Assembly: GCA_934271265.1 (NCBI GenBank) | Contig: CAKQRE010000042.1 | Location: 62,001-126,000 of the forward strand | Direction: 5' to 3' | From: an uncultured Clostridia bacterium | GTDB lineage: Bacteria > Bacillota > Clostridia > Christensenellales > Borkfalkiaceae | DNA: 64,000 bases | In this document: piece after piece, positions 25,478 to 33,302 of the stretch | Numbering within the stretch: the first letter of the stretch is position 1 | Layout of the letters: the number at the start of each line of letters is the position of its first letter | Translations under genes and position numbers: made by a program | The notes under the pieces: model-generated | Told to the model about the DNA's origin: nothing | What the model saw: only the letters and a program-made list of their open reading frames with translations | Database searches by the model: none

Positions 25478-25513
25478 ATGCCGGGCAAGGTTCGTATTTC
25501 TTTTGTCCGGCAT
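25478..25513. repeat. 36-bp dispersed palindrome, copy 2 (inverted)
   Basis: ATGCCGGGCAAG at the left and TTGTCCGGCAT at the right, with a GTTCGTATT centre that is the reverse complement of the centre of copy 1, so it is inserted in the opposite direction. It lies between the pfl terminator and the promoter at 25549. Confidence 0.85.
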
Positions 25514-25548
25514 AATTGTTAAAACTTGACGAAACCTGAAAAAACTTA

Positions 25549-25577
25549 TTGCAAACGTCTTATTTATTAGGTATACT
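25549..25577 (+). promoter_or_regulatory. Promoter of the interrupted gene
   Basis: TTGCAA (25549-25554), 17-bp spacer, TATACT (25572-25577). The ATG of the broken gene follows at 25602 with a GGAGGG ribosome site. Confidence 0.7.
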
Positions 25578-25849
25578 GAAGAAAAACGGAGGGATAATGG
25601 TATGGCAGAAAAGAAAAACGATTATCGTAAGGTGACCGCAACGCTGAGACACGGAGTGGTATTTCATACAAGAGAATGGCTTTTTACGTGGCTTATGCTG
25701 TTGTTGTTTCTGACATCTCCTACGATAAGTCTGATCGGTTGTTTTCCGGCATTGATCGGGATCAGACCTTTTGACGACGGAGAGATTGCTTGTCTGATAG
25801 GGACAAGTTGCGTCGGCGTTCCCATGGCGGCTTTGATCGTATATATTCT

Positions 25850-26133
25850 TAGGCTTAGCATTCGTCATCACTAATTACCTTAAAGGCTTCTTTTCCGCCC
25901 TTTTCCCCGATTTTTCTATTGATGTACGATAAAGTACTATCGATCTCGAAATCGGGAAAAATCATCGGAAAATAAGCTCTTTAAGGCGCAAATCGTTTTT
26001 ACGGATGAAAAATCGAGTTTTGACAAGGCAAACACCCGAGATAATACTTTTTCGTATATTGAAGGGTGTTTAACAAAGTCACAAACCGATTTTTCGCCGT
26101 AAAAATAGTTAGTGATGGCGAATGCTAAGCCTA
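25850..26133 (+). mobile_element. MITE family A, copy 1 (284 bp, TA-flanked)
   Basis: Bounded by TA on each side with terminal inverted repeats GGCTTAGCATTCG(T/C)CATCACTAA and its reverse complement. The interior folds as two long hairpins: CCTTAAAG...CTTTAAGG (about 25877-25985) with CCCCGATTT...AAATCGGG inside, and CGTTTTTACGG...CCGTAAAAATAG with AAACACCC...GGGTGTTT inside. There is no transposase gene. TA flanks and short TIRs suggest mobilisation by a Tc1/mariner (IS630)-type transposase elsewhere in the genome; that is inference. Copies 2 and 3 are at 33019 and 37299. Confidence 0.88.
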
Positions 26134-26229
26134 AAAAAACACCGGCTGAAAAAGAAGATTTATCGGTGGATGGAGGATGCCGTTTCTCTTTATGCGGAAT
26201 CGTTTGCCGTGAGCAGGATTCGTTTTCGG

Positions 26230-26507
26230 ATGCCAGGCAAGAATAAAATAAACCTTGCCAAGACGCCACTATTTCCGTGCTTTCCGGCAAATTCTCGTTT
26301 GATGTACAAGAGTACGTCTGCGCTCGCCTTTACCGGAAATCATCGAAAATATCGGCGTCTTGGTTGCGGGCAAGTCTGACGGCATAGTTTCAGACTAAGA
26401 CAAGGCGCGCGAGCGTGTTAATACTTACCGTATAACACGCGAGCGGAACGATGTATTAGTCAAAAATATGCCGTCAGACCATGGTTTGTTTTGTTCTTGC
26501 CTGGCAT
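26230..26507 (+). mobile_element. Element B, full-length structured repeat (278 bp)
   Basis: Terminal inverted repeats ATGCCAGGCAAGAATAAAAT at 26230 and its near reverse complement ending at 26507 (about 25 bp). Inside are two hairpins: AAGACGCC...GGCGTCTT (about 26260-26369) and TCTGACGGCATA...TATGCCGTCAGA (about 26377-26478). It has no coding capacity. Its ends are the arms of the dispersed 36-bp palindrome. An end fragment like its right end is at 34081 and one like its left end at 37705. It interrupts the gene at 25602-26693. Confidence 0.8.
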
Positions 26508-26701
26508 TCAGAAACAAAGCTGAAGCTAATTTTTCACTACAAGAAGAAAGAGATCGTTTTATACAGCGGCGACCCTGCAAAAAATTATCACATTCTGAAA
26601 GCGAACGGTTATTACAGAGTGTTGGAAAAATATTCCGACAGGAAGGTCGATATTCTGTATTCTCCGAAATACAATGAAGTGATGTTTGTCTGAAAAAAAA
26701 C

Positions 26702-26743
26702 AAAGCCCCGGGAAGGCGATTTCGTTCGCGATCCCGGGGCTTT
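26702..26743. terminator. Bidirectional terminator between convergent genes
   Basis: AAAGCCCCGGGA pairs with TCCCGGGGCTTT. The minus side runs into TTTGTTTTTTTT (good for the antiporter gene) and the plus side into TTTCGATTTTT. Confidence 0.85.
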
Positions 26744-26762
26744 CGATTTTTCGGCGCTCGTT

Positions 26763-28028
26763 TTATTTTTCAGACTGATTCGAGGGGAGAAGCGCGTTGT
26801 TTTCTCCGTTCTTATTTTTAAACAGAAGCTTGAGAAGGATCGGGCAGAGAACCGATGATACCACGATAAGGAGAATGGTCGCGACCAGCGGATCCACGCC
26901 GCCTTCCGCGAGGATGAAGTGCTGACCCGCCGCATATACGGCAAGCGCGACTTCGCCGCGGGCGATCATGCCGCAACCGATCGTTGCGGACTCCTTCGCG
27001 CTGAAACCGAAAGGCTTTGCAACGAGCCCGCACCCGAGGATTTTCCCCGCGACGCCCGCAAGGATGAACACGAGAGCAAACAGCAGATACCCCGCGTTAA
27101 ACCCGGAGAAATCCGCGCTGATTCCGATATAAGAGAAGAAAATCGGGGAGAAGATCATATAGCCGCTCACGACCACTTTTCTGTCTACAAACGAGGTGTC
27201 TTCCAGTCCGCTCAGCATTACGCCCGCCATGTAAGCGCCCGTGATCGAGGCGATCCCGAAGTATTTTTCGGCGCAGAAGGCGTAGAGGAAACACATACCG
27301 AAAGCGAAAATGCTCGTTCTTCTCTTGTGAGGAAACTTGTGTTCTTCCCATTTGAAATACATGCGGAGCAGAACGCCGAGCCCGATGGAGAACACGAAAA
27401 ATCCGACCGCTTTTAAAAGGGTGATGCCGATCTCCGTCGCGCCGCCCCCTTTCAGGCTTGTCATGATGCTGAGGGCGATGATACCGACCACGTCGTCGAT
27501 GATCGCCGCGCTCACGATCGTCTGTCCGACTTTCGTGTTCAGTTTTCCCAGTTCTTTTAACGCTTCCACCGTGATCCCGACGCTCGTCGCGGCGAGGATC
27601 GTGCCGACAAACATGGCGTTAAGCAACTTATCGTGCGAGTAATCGCGATAACCGTTCATAAAGATCAGGGCGGCTGCCGTTCCGAACAGAATGGGAACGA
27701 TCACGCCCATCAGGGCGATGAGGGTAGCGGCGAAACCGCAGCGTTTCAGATCGTTCAGGTTGGTTTCGAGACCGCTCGAGAAGAGGATCAGCACCACGCC
27801 GACCTGGCTGAAGGCTTTCAGAACGTTCAGTTCGCCCTCGTCCGGTTTCATGAAGAGGTTCAGAAAGAAATTGTCCGGGTTATGCAGATTGCCGAGTAGC
27901 CCGATGATGACCCCTGCAACGACCATCCCCGCGACCTGGGGAAGCCCGATTTTTCTCGCGGCAAGCCCGAGAGCCTTCGCAAAGATCAGTATGATCGCAA
28001 GGTAATAAAAAATATTGATAACTTCCAT
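26763..28028 (-). CDS. Cation:proton antiporter (CPA2 family, Na+/H+ or K+/H+)
   Basis: A 421-residue membrane protein with about 12 hydrophobic segments and the CPA2 layout. The N-terminal part reads KIGLPQVAGMVVAGVIIGLLG, there is an FSSGLETNL segment with the conserved Gly-Leu-Glu, VSAAIIDDVVGIIALSI carries the transport Asp pair, and ATIGCGMIARGEVAL is near the end. It lacks the TrkA-N/TrkA-C cytoplasmic domains of KefB/KefC. It exchanges Na+ or K+ for H+ for pH or salt control. The start at 28028 has AAAGGAAATTTTTT before it; the longer in-frame start at 28130 would overlap the promoter. Confidence 0.92.
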   Translation of the reverse strand: MEVINIFYYLAIILIFAKALGLAARKIGLPQVAGMVVAGVIIGLLGNLHNPDNFFLNLFMKPDEGELNVLKAFSQVGVVLILFSSGLETNLNDLKRCGFAATLIALMGVIVPILFGTAAALIFMNGYRDYSHDKLLNAMFVGTILAATSVGITVEALKELGKLNTKVGQTIVSAAIIDDVVGIIALSIMTSLKGGGATEIGITLLKAVGFFVFSIGLGVLLRMYFKWEEHKFPHKRRTSIFAFGMCFLYAFCAEKYFGIASITGAYMAGVMLSGLEDTSFVDRKVVVSGYMIFSPIFFSYIGISADFSGFNAGYLLFALVFILAGVAGKILGCGLVAKPFGFSAKESATIGCGMIARGEVALAVYAAGQHFILAEGGVDPLVATILLIVVSSVLCPILLKLLFKNKNGENNALLPSNQSEK

Positions 28029-28101
28029 AAAAAATTTCCTTTTTTTCCGTCGCGCGGGGTTGTAAACGGCACGACGCCTTGTTTTTCTTACGTCAGCGAC
28101 T

Positions 28102-28130
28102 ATTATACTCTCCGGGGACGGAAAAGTCAA
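28102..28130 (-). promoter_or_regulatory. Promoter for the antiporter gene
   Basis: On the minus strand: TTGACT (28130-28125), 17-bp spacer, TATAAT (28107-28102). The start codon is about 74 bases downstream. Confidence 0.8.
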
Positions 28131-28285
28131 ACGAACGGGTCCCGAATTTTCCGAAATGAAACGGAATTGAAAGGCGGAAAATCATTCTGTCGCGGGAAAA
28201 GGGGAAGCGTTCCCGTTTTCTACCGTAAAAAAAGGGAAAAGACCGTAAAATTTTTTGAATTTTTCAATTTTTTTTGCCGTAACGC

Positions 28286-28314
28286 TTGAAAAAAGAAAAG
28301 AAATAGTATATAAT
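28286..28314 (+). promoter_or_regulatory. Promoter for the gene at 28379
   Basis: TTGAAA (28286-28291), 17-bp spacer, TATAAT (28309-28314). It is divergent from the antiporter promoter. The stretch 28131-28285 holds no gene. Confidence 0.82.
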
Positions 28315-28378
28315 ATATATTGTAATAGTATTTTCGCGTGTTCCGCCCGCGTGCGGAAGACGGAAGCGAGGTCGAATT

Positions 28379-29059
28379 ATGAGAACGTATCAGGGGAAAT
28401 ATGTCAACGAGGCAGAACTTGCCGCCAACGGTTTCTTTGCGTCCGTTTACGAAGAGGGTTTCGACGTAGACGCCAACCTTATCTCCGTTGCTCTTCGCGA
28501 CGAGCGTAAGTATTTTCCTTCCGCGGAGGAACCGGAGTTTATCGACGATTCCGCAGAGCTTGCCGTAGCGGATGCCGCCGTACAGGGAGAAACCGGCGGT
28601 CTGAAATATATTCCGTCTCCTACGTTCGCACAGAAGATGCTCCGTGCCGACGAGGTGATCCAGGACAGATACGACGAACTCAAGAACTACGCCCTTCGCT
28701 TCAAGAAATTAAAATCGAGAATTTCCAAGAAGTTTGACTCTATTAACAAGGGCAGGTTGCAGTTCGTTAAACTTTCCGTTGCCGGAAAAACGCTGAAACT
28801 GTACCTTAACATGGATATCGCGACGACCGATCCGAAATTCCACTGCAAAGACATGAGAGACAAGAAGACGTACGTTACCGTTCCCGTTCTTCTTCGTATC
28901 AAGTCCGGCAGAGCGATGAGATATGCGAAGATCCTGATCGATCAGTGCGCGGAAAGCCACGGTCTTGTCGAAAACAAGAAGTTCCAGGAGGTAGACGCGA
29001 TCGGTATGGTCGAAAACTTCCTGTATAAACAGAACGAAGGCGAAGAGGAAGAAGCGTGA
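28379..29059 (+). CDS. Conserved protein of unknown function with a basic beta domain
   Basis: A 226-residue soluble protein. The N-terminal 80 residues are acidic (VALRDERKYFP, EPEFIDDSAELA). From about residue 82 a basic domain follows: TFAQKMLRADEVIQDRYDEL, YALRFKKLKSRISKKFDSIN, VKLSVAGKTLKLYLNM, and VPVLLRIKSGRAMRYAKILI. I recognise this pattern (phenylalanine-led helix, R-x-S-x-x-x-DS, GKTL-x-LYL, KS-x-RA-x-RYA) as a domain recurring in clostridial and mollicute proteins without an assigned function. It ends in an acidic tail EGEEEEA. ATG 28379 has a weak GAGGTCGA site. Single-gene unit with its own promoter, before the rpmG operon. Confidence 0.7.
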   Translation: MRTYQGKYVNEAELAANGFFASVYEEGFDVDANLISVALRDERKYFPSAEEPEFIDDSAELAVADAAVQGETGGLKYIPSPTFAQKMLRADEVIQDRYDELKNYALRFKKLKSRISKKFDSINKGRLQFVKLSVAGKTLKLYLNMDIATTDPKFHCKDMRDKKTYVTVPVLLRIKSGRAMRYAKILIDQCAESHGLVENKKFQEVDAIGMVENFLYKQNEGEEEEA

Positions 29060-29188
29060 TCGTTTCGCGATCGGGGCGCTTGCGCGGGTTTTCCGGTCGG
29101 GAAACAGAGCGGCGCGTTTCGTTTTCGTGTGATTTTTGATTTTTATCGCCGAAAACGCCGATATTTCGAAAATAACACGGAAAAAAAC

Positions 29189-29217
29189 TTGACAAGCATA
29201 AAATTATATAGTAAAAT
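29189..29217 (+). promoter_or_regulatory. Promoter of the rpmG-secE-nusG operon
   Basis: TTGACA (29189-29194), 17-bp spacer, TAAAAT (29212-29217). Transcription would start near 29223, at the left arm of a hairpin. Confidence 0.8.
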
Positions 29218-29220
29218 AAA

Positions 29221-29252
29221 TTAGCACTCCAAATGCGGGGTGTTAATTTTTT
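29221..29252 (+). promoter_or_regulatory. Hairpin plus T-run at the 5' end of the rpmG mRNA
   Basis: TTAGCACTCC (29221-29230), loop AAATGC, GGGGTGTTAA (29237-29246), then six T residues. This is a 10-bp stem with two wobbles, right at the predicted transcript start. It could be an attenuator or a 5'-stabilising hairpin. It superficially resembles a CIRCE operator but the spacing and right arm do not fit. Confidence 0.5.
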
Positions 29253-29267
29253 GGGAAGGCGAAAGAT

Positions 29268-29429
29268 ATGGCAAAAGGTAACAGAGCAAGAATTACTTTG
29301 GCATGCACCGAATGTAAACAGAGAAACTACGACGATTACAAAAATAAAAAGAACGATCCCGACAGAATCGAGATCAGCAAATATTGCCCGTTCTGCAAAA
29401 AACACACCGTTCATAAAGAGACGAAGTAA
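29268..29429 (+). CDS. rpmG: 50S ribosomal protein L33, zinc-ribbon type
   Basis: A 53-residue ribosomal protein. It reads [20 protein letters not shown] and ends in [16 protein letters not shown]. The cysteine pairs Cys13/Cys16 and Cys40/Cys43 form the zinc ribbon of the zinc-binding (C+) version. It occupies the usual rpmG-secE-nusG position. Start ATG follows GGGAAGGCGAAAGAT. Confidence 0.96.
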   Translation: MAKGNRARITLACTECKQRNYDDYKNKKNDPDRIEISKYCPFCKKHTVHKETK

Positions 29430-29507
29430 TTTTCCGTTTCCGGAAAACGTCTCCCGGCGAGCGAATCGGCATATTGCCGCATAGTGATTTGAGAGGAAAA
29501 TCGTCAA

Positions 29508-29807
29508 ATGGAAAACAATAAAGACGTTGCGGCGAAAACCGCAAACCAAAAAGTCAAAAATAATAAAAATAAGAAACCGAACGTCTTTGTCCGTATGTGG
29601 GGAAAGATCAGAGAAGTCGTTTCCGAATTGAAAAAAGTTACGTGGCCTTCTTTCGGCACGGTAATGAAACAACTCGGATACGTCGTTGCGTTTGTTCTGG
29701 TTATCTTCGTTGTTGTCATGGTGTTCGATCTCGGGCTTCAGCAGCTTCTGAAATTGCTGCAGGGCGGTGGGTCGTCCGCAGCGGCGTTTTTGAGCGAGGT
29801 ACTGTAA
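29508..29807 (+). CDS. secE: Preprotein translocase subunit SecE
   Basis: A 99-residue single-helix SecE of the Gram-positive type, part of the SecYEG channel. A lysine/asparagine-rich N-terminus is followed by the amphipathic helix with the family motif VVSELKKVTWPS (about residues 37-48) and one transmembrane segment (YVVAFVLVIFVVVMVFDLGL). ATG 29508 follows GAGAGGAAAATCG. nusG starts one base after the stop. Confidence 0.95.
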   Translation: MENNKDVAAKTANQKVKNNKNKKPNVFVRMWGKIREVVSELKKVTWPSFGTVMKQLGYVVAFVLVIFVVVMVFDLGLQQLLKLLQGGGSSAAAFLSEVL

Positions 29808-29808
29808 C

Positions 29809-30372
29809 ATGGGTAGCCCGCAGGCGGCGCAGTGGTTTGTGATCCATACCTATTCCGGGTATGAAGCGCTCGTGAAAGACACGATCGAAAAGCTGATCGA
29901 AAACAACAATCTTGCCGATACGATCCTCGACGTGCAGATCCCCATGGAAGAGACCATCGAAGAGAAAAACGGAAAGAAGAAAGTGGTTCAGAGAAAACTG
30001 CTTCCTTGTTACGTTTTCATTAAGATGGTATATTCCAACGATATGTGGTATCTTATCACGAATACGAGGGGCGTTACGGGTTTTGTCGGTCCGCAGGGAA
30101 AGGCTATCCCGTTAAGCGAGGAGGAGATCCGCAAAATGCGCCTTGAAGACAAGGTGGAAAATTGCGACCTTGCCGTGGGAGACACGGTCAGAGTGATTTC
30201 CGGTCCGCTCGATACCTTTATCGGTACGGTAGAAGATCTGAACCTCGAAACGCAGAAAGCGAAAGTGAAGGTAACGATGTTCGGCAGAGAAACGGAAGTC
30301 GAACTCGATTTCATCCAGCTTGACAAACTGAATATCGACCAGTATCATCAGGAAGAAAAAGAAACGGACTGA
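29809..30372 (+). CDS. nusG: Transcription termination/antitermination protein NusG
   Basis: A 187-residue RNA-polymerase-associated elongation factor. The NGN domain opens AAQWFVIHTYSGYEALVKD and carries LLPCYVFIKMVYSNDMWYLI and NTRGVTGFVG. The C-terminal KOW domain contains GDTVRVISGPLDTFIGTVED. Length matches the family. It starts ATG at 29809, coupled to secE. Confidence 0.97.
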   Translation: MGSPQAAQWFVIHTYSGYEALVKDTIEKLIENNNLADTILDVQIPMEETIEEKNGKKKVVQRKLLPCYVFIKMVYSNDMWYLITNTRGVTGFVGPQGKAIPLSEEEIRKMRLEDKVENCDLAVGDTVRVISGPLDTFIGTVEDLNLETQKAKVKVTMFGRETEVELDFIQLDKLNIDQYHQEEKETD

Positions 30373-30524
30373 TATCCGTTTTTCGCCGCAATTTACGTTA
30401 AGCAGATTGCGGCAAACGTTATATTTGCTTAATCACGGGAGAAATTCCGTATTGAGATAGTGGGAGGGGCGTTAAATTTTTTGAATGACGCTTTCGATAT
30501 CACCACAATATTTGGAGGAGAAAC
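30373..30524 (+). other. Non-coding 152-base gap between nusG and rplK
   Basis: Contains the hairpin GCCGCAAT...ATTGCGGC (about 30388-30415) without a following T run, and a short inverted repeat ACGGGAGAAATTCCGT near 30437. No clear promoter. It may be a processing site or an L11-related leader; nothing more can be supported. Confidence 0.5.
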
Positions 30525-30950
30525 ATGGCTAAAAAAGTTACAGCAATCGTAAAATTGCAGCTGCAAGCCGGAAAAGCAACCCCGGGACCTCCGGTCGGTT
30601 CCACGCTCGGACCTTACGGTATCAACATTCCGGGTTTCACGAAGGAATTCAACGCAAAGACGGCTAACGAAGTCGGTCTGATCATTCCCGTAGTCATCAC
30701 CATCTATCAGGATCGTTCGTTCACGTTCATTCTGAAAACGCCTCCCGCTCCCGTTCTGATCAAGAAGGCATGCGGAATCGAGACGGCAAGCGCAAAGCCC
30801 AACAAGGACAAGGTTGCAAAGCTTACCAAAGCCCAGGTTGAAGAAATTGCGAAGATGAAGATGCCCGACCTTAACGCTGCGTCTCTCGAAGCCGCGATGA
30901 GCATGATCAAAGGCACCGCCCGCAGCATGGGTATTACGGTTGAAGAATAA
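30525..30950 (+). CDS. rplK: 50S ribosomal protein L11
   Basis: A 141-residue ribosomal protein of the GTPase-associated centre. It opens [20 protein letters not shown] with the family motif [16 protein letters not shown], then the linker and the rRNA-binding C-terminal domain ending [16 protein letters not shown] 30525 follows TTTGGAGGAGAAAC. Confidence 0.98.
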   Translation: MAKKVTAIVKLQLQAGKATPGPPVGSTLGPYGINIPGFTKEFNAKTANEVGLIIPVVITIYQDRSFTFILKTPPAPVLIKKACGIETASAKPNKDKVAKLTKAQVEEIAKMKMPDLNAASLEAAMSMIKGTARSMGITVEE

Positions 30951-31008
30951 ATAAAGGGAAGTGGGAGAGATTTTATCTCGCATGAACCACAAGGAGGATT
31001 CTTAAATA

Positions 31009-31698
31009 ATGAAATACGGAAAAAAATATGCCGACAGTATCAAGGCATTTGACCGCACGAAACAATATGAAGTCGGCGAAGCGATGGATATCGTTTTAAA
31101 CAACGCCAAAGCGAAATTCGACGAAACGATCGAATTCCACTGCAGACTGGGTGTTGATCCGAAACAAGCGGATCAGCAGGTCAGAGGCGTTATCGTCCTT
31201 CCCAACGGCACGGGTAAAACCGTGAGAGTTCTCGTTCTTGCCAAAGGCGAAAAAGCGGACGCCGCTACGGCTGCGGGCGCGGATTACGTCGGCGCGGAAG
31301 AACTTGTCGCTAAAATTCAGAAAGAAAACTGGTTCGATTTCGACGCAGTGATCACGACCCCCGACATGATGGGCGTCGTAGGGCGTATCGGTAAATTGCT
31401 CGGTCCTAAGGGATTGATGCCTAACCCGAAGTCCGGAACGGTCACGATGGACGTTGTGAAAGCGATCAAGGATATCAAAGCCGGTAAAGTCGAATACAGA
31501 CTCGACAAACAGGCTATCATTCACTGCGCGATCGGCAAGAAGAGCTTCGGCAGAGACAAACTCGTCGAAAACTACAACGCTCTTGCAGACGCTATTCTGA
31601 AAGCGAAACCGGCTGCCGCGAAAGGTCAGTACGTGAAGAGCATTTCCGTCACCAGCACGATGGGACCCGGCGTAAAAGTTATGCCGAGAAATGCGTAA
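31009..31698 (+). CDS. rplA: 50S ribosomal protein L1
   Basis: A 229-residue ribosomal protein that binds 23S rRNA in the L1 stalk. Motifs: [79 protein letters not shown] and the C-terminal [14 protein letters not shown]. It lies 58 bases after rplK with AAGGAGGATTCTTAA before the ATG. Confidence 0.98.
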   Translation: MKYGKKYADSIKAFDRTKQYEVGEAMDIVLNNAKAKFDETIEFHCRLGVDPKQADQQVRGVIVLPNGTGKTVRVLVLAKGEKADAATAAGADYVGAEELVAKIQKENWFDFDAVITTPDMMGVVGRIGKLLGPKGLMPNPKSGTVTMDVVKAIKDIKAGKVEYRLDKQAIIHCAIGKKSFGRDKLVENYNALADAILKAKPAAAKGQYVKSISVTSTMGPGVKVMPRNA

Positions 31699-31752
31699 TC
31701 GGATAAGTATTCCGATTTTTGCCAAAAAACAATAAATATACCGTTCAATCGT

Positions 31753-31781
31753 TTGACATTCAGGCGAGAACATGGTATCAT
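31753..31781 (+). promoter_or_regulatory. Promoter for rplJ-rplL
   Basis: TTGACA (31753-31758), 17-bp spacer, TATCAT (31776-31781), directly upstream of the L10 leader. Confidence 0.8.
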
Positions 31782-31787
31782 ATCTAT

Positions 31788-31898
31788 TGTAATACCGAAG
31801 ACAGCAGGTTTTAAAGCGGTTTTCCGCTACCCGCCGAGGTGACGAAAAGCATAGTAATTTTATGCCCTCGGTCGCCTTGCGGTCGAGGGCTGTTTTCG
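31788..31898 (+). promoter_or_regulatory. L10 (rplJ) autoregulatory leader with attenuator
   Basis: The sequence ACCGAAGACAGCAGG at 31794 and the CCCGCCGAGGTGACG closing arm (31840-31854) are the hallmarks of the Bacillota L10 leader, bound by the L10(L12)4 complex. It is followed by a terminator-like hairpin, GCCCTCG (31864-31870) with CGAGGGC (31884-31890), then TGTTTTCGTTTTC. The hairpin's left side (GTCGCC) can also pair with GGTGAC of the leader, as expected for an attenuation switch. Confidence 0.85.
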
Positions 31899-31927
31899 TT
31901 TTCAAGTAACACAGGAGGTAAACAAAG

Positions 31928-32428
31928 TTGTCAGCAAACTTAGAGGCTAAAAAACAAATCGTTGAAGACATCAAAGCAAAGATCAACGCTTCCAAGTCCG
32001 TCGTTCTGATTGACTACAAGGGCTTGACCGTTGCCGAAGATACTCAATTCCGCTGCAACATGAGAAAGGAGAACGTCGAATACAAAGTTCTGAAAAACAC
32101 TTTGCTTAGAAAGGCGTTCAACGAACTCAACGTTACCGATTTTGACAATGACTTAAACGGAACCACTTCCGTTGCGTTCTGCCCGGATGAAACGAGCGGC
32201 GCAAGAATTGCCGTTGAAATGTGCAAAAACACAAACGACAAGATTTCCGTTAAAAGTGCTTATGTCGACGGCGGTTACGTCAATGCAGACGGTGTAAAAC
32301 AGCTTGCTTCGATTCCTTCGAAAGAAGTTCTCGTTGCAAAACTTGCCGGGGCTCTCTCCGGTATCGTACGCGGGCTTGCAGTTGCTCTTAATGCAGTCGC
32401 GGAAAAGAAGGGTCAGGAAAACGCCTGA
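31928..32428 (+). CDS. rplJ: 50S ribosomal protein L10
   Basis: A 166-residue stalk-base protein. It opens SANLEAKKQIVEDIKAKI and SKSVVLIDYKGLTVAEDTQF, has the KVLKNTLLRKAF motif, and ends in the helix that binds L7/L12 dimers (AGALSGIVRGLAVALNAV). Start is TTG at 31928, seven bases after AGGAGGTAA. It is controlled by the leader directly upstream. Confidence 0.97.
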   Translation: MSANLEAKKQIVEDIKAKINASKSVVLIDYKGLTVAEDTQFRCNMRKENVEYKVLKNTLLRKAFNELNVTDFDNDLNGTTSVAFCPDETSGARIAVEMCKNTNDKISVKSAYVDGGYVNADGVKQLASIPSKEVLVAKLAGALSGIVRGLAVALNAVAEKKGQENA

Positions 32429-32465
32429 ACTTTTAAGAGTAAATAATTAAAAGAGGATAAAAAAA

Positions 32466-32837
32466 ATGGCTGATATCGCAAAATTTATCGAAGAAATCAA
32501 GGGTATGACTGTTCTTGAACTCAACAGTCTCGTTAAAGCTATCGAAGAAGAATTCGGCGTAAGCGCTGCCGCTCCCGTTGCGGTTGCCGGTGCCGCTGCT
32601 GCCGCAGCTGCTCCCGCTGAAGAAGAAAAGACGGAATTCAACGTCATTCTTAAAGAAGTCGGCGGCAACAAAATCGCCGTTATCAAGGCTGTCAGAGAAA
32701 TCACCGGTCTTGGTCTTGTCGACGCTAAGAACCTGGTTGAAAAACTCGGCACCGTCAAAGAAGCTGCTCCGAAGGATGAAGCTGAAAAGATGGTTGCTAA
32801 ACTTAAAGAAGCCGGCGCTACCGCCGTTATGGAATAA
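32466..32837 (+). CDS. rplL: 50S ribosomal protein L7/L12
   Basis: A 123-residue stalk protein. N-terminal dimerisation domain ([20 protein letters not shown]), an Ala-rich hinge, and the factor-binding C-terminal domain [40 protein letters not shown] 32466 has an AAGAGG site. rpoB, which normally follows, is absent; a terminator and a mobile element come next. Confidence 0.98.
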   Translation: MADIAKFIEEIKGMTVLELNSLVKAIEEEFGVSAAAPVAVAGAAAAAAAPAEEEKTEFNVILKEVGGNKIAVIKAVREITGLGLVDAKNLVEKLGTVKEAAPKDEAEKMVAKLKEAGATAVME

Positions 32838-32855
32838 GAATCCGTATAAAGAGAG

Positions 32856-32882
32856 AGCCCGGAGAGATCCGGGCTTTTTTTT
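32856..32882 (+). terminator. Intrinsic terminator after rplL
   Basis: AGCCCGG pairs with CCGGGCT and runs into eight T residues. A second, looser hairpin with a T run (AGCCGTACCGTAAA...TTTACGG...CGGCT, 32908-32968) follows and may be a backup. Confidence 0.9.
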
Positions 32883-33018
32883 GTTTCATAATATTTTCTT
32901 TGTGAAAAAGCCGTACCGTAAAGTATCTATTCTGAATTTACGGGTCGTTTTGTGCGGCTCTTTTTTTTGACCCGCCGAAAAGGTATCATTACAGCTTAAA
33001 TCTCATATTAAAAAATAT

Positions 33019-33302
33019 TAGGCTTAGCATTCGCTATCACTAACTATTTTTACGGCGAAAAATCGGTTTATGACTGTGTTAAACACCCTTCAATATACGA
33101 AAGAGTATTATCTCGGGTGTTTGCCTTGTCAAAACGCGATTTTTCATCCGTAAAAACGCTTCGCGCCTTAAAGAGCTTATTTTCCGATGATTTTTCCCGA
33201 TTTCGAAATCGATAGTACTTTATCGTACATCAATAGAGAAATCGGGGAAAAGGGCGGAAAAGAAGCCTTTAAGGTAATTAGTGATGACGAATGCTAAGCC
33301 TA
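33019..33302 (-). mobile_element. MITE family A, copy 2 (284 bp, inverted)
   Basis: Same length, same TA flanks and same terminal repeats as copy 1, but inserted in the opposite orientation: the CGTAAAAATAG hairpin comes first and the CTTTAAGG hairpin second. It sits between rplL and tRNA-Leu. The bases 33303-33415 behind it are a pyrimidine-rich tract with a doubled CTTTTCCCCGCAGT unit and no gene. Confidence 0.88.

Larger units (their letters stand above)
25602..26693 (+). pseudogene. Membrane protein gene broken by two mobile elements
   Basis: The first piece (25602-25849) encodes about 83 residues with two membrane segments (WLFTWLMLLLFLTSP and MAALIVYIL). Element A follows (25850-26133) and adds the tail RLSIRHH and a stop. 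A second piece (26134-26229) reads HRLKKKIYRWMEDAVSLY and AESFAVSRIRFR. Element B follows (26230-26507), then a third piece (26508-26693) reads SETKLKLIFHYKKKEIVLY and ends DILYSPKYNEVMFV. Removing element B joins pieces two and three in frame. Removing element A with one TA leaves the first junction off by one at a run of A residues. The intact protein would have been about 175 residues: two helices plus a cytoplasmic domain. No function is recognised. The intact 90-residue front piece could still be made. Confidence 0.75.

Noticed and set aside
29221..29246. CIRCE (HrcA) operator in front of rpmG
   Set aside because: The left arm TTAGCACTC fits, but the right arm is GGGTGTTAA with an 8-base spacer instead of GAGTGCTAA with 9. 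rpmG is not a heat-shock gene. A transcribed hairpin explains it better.
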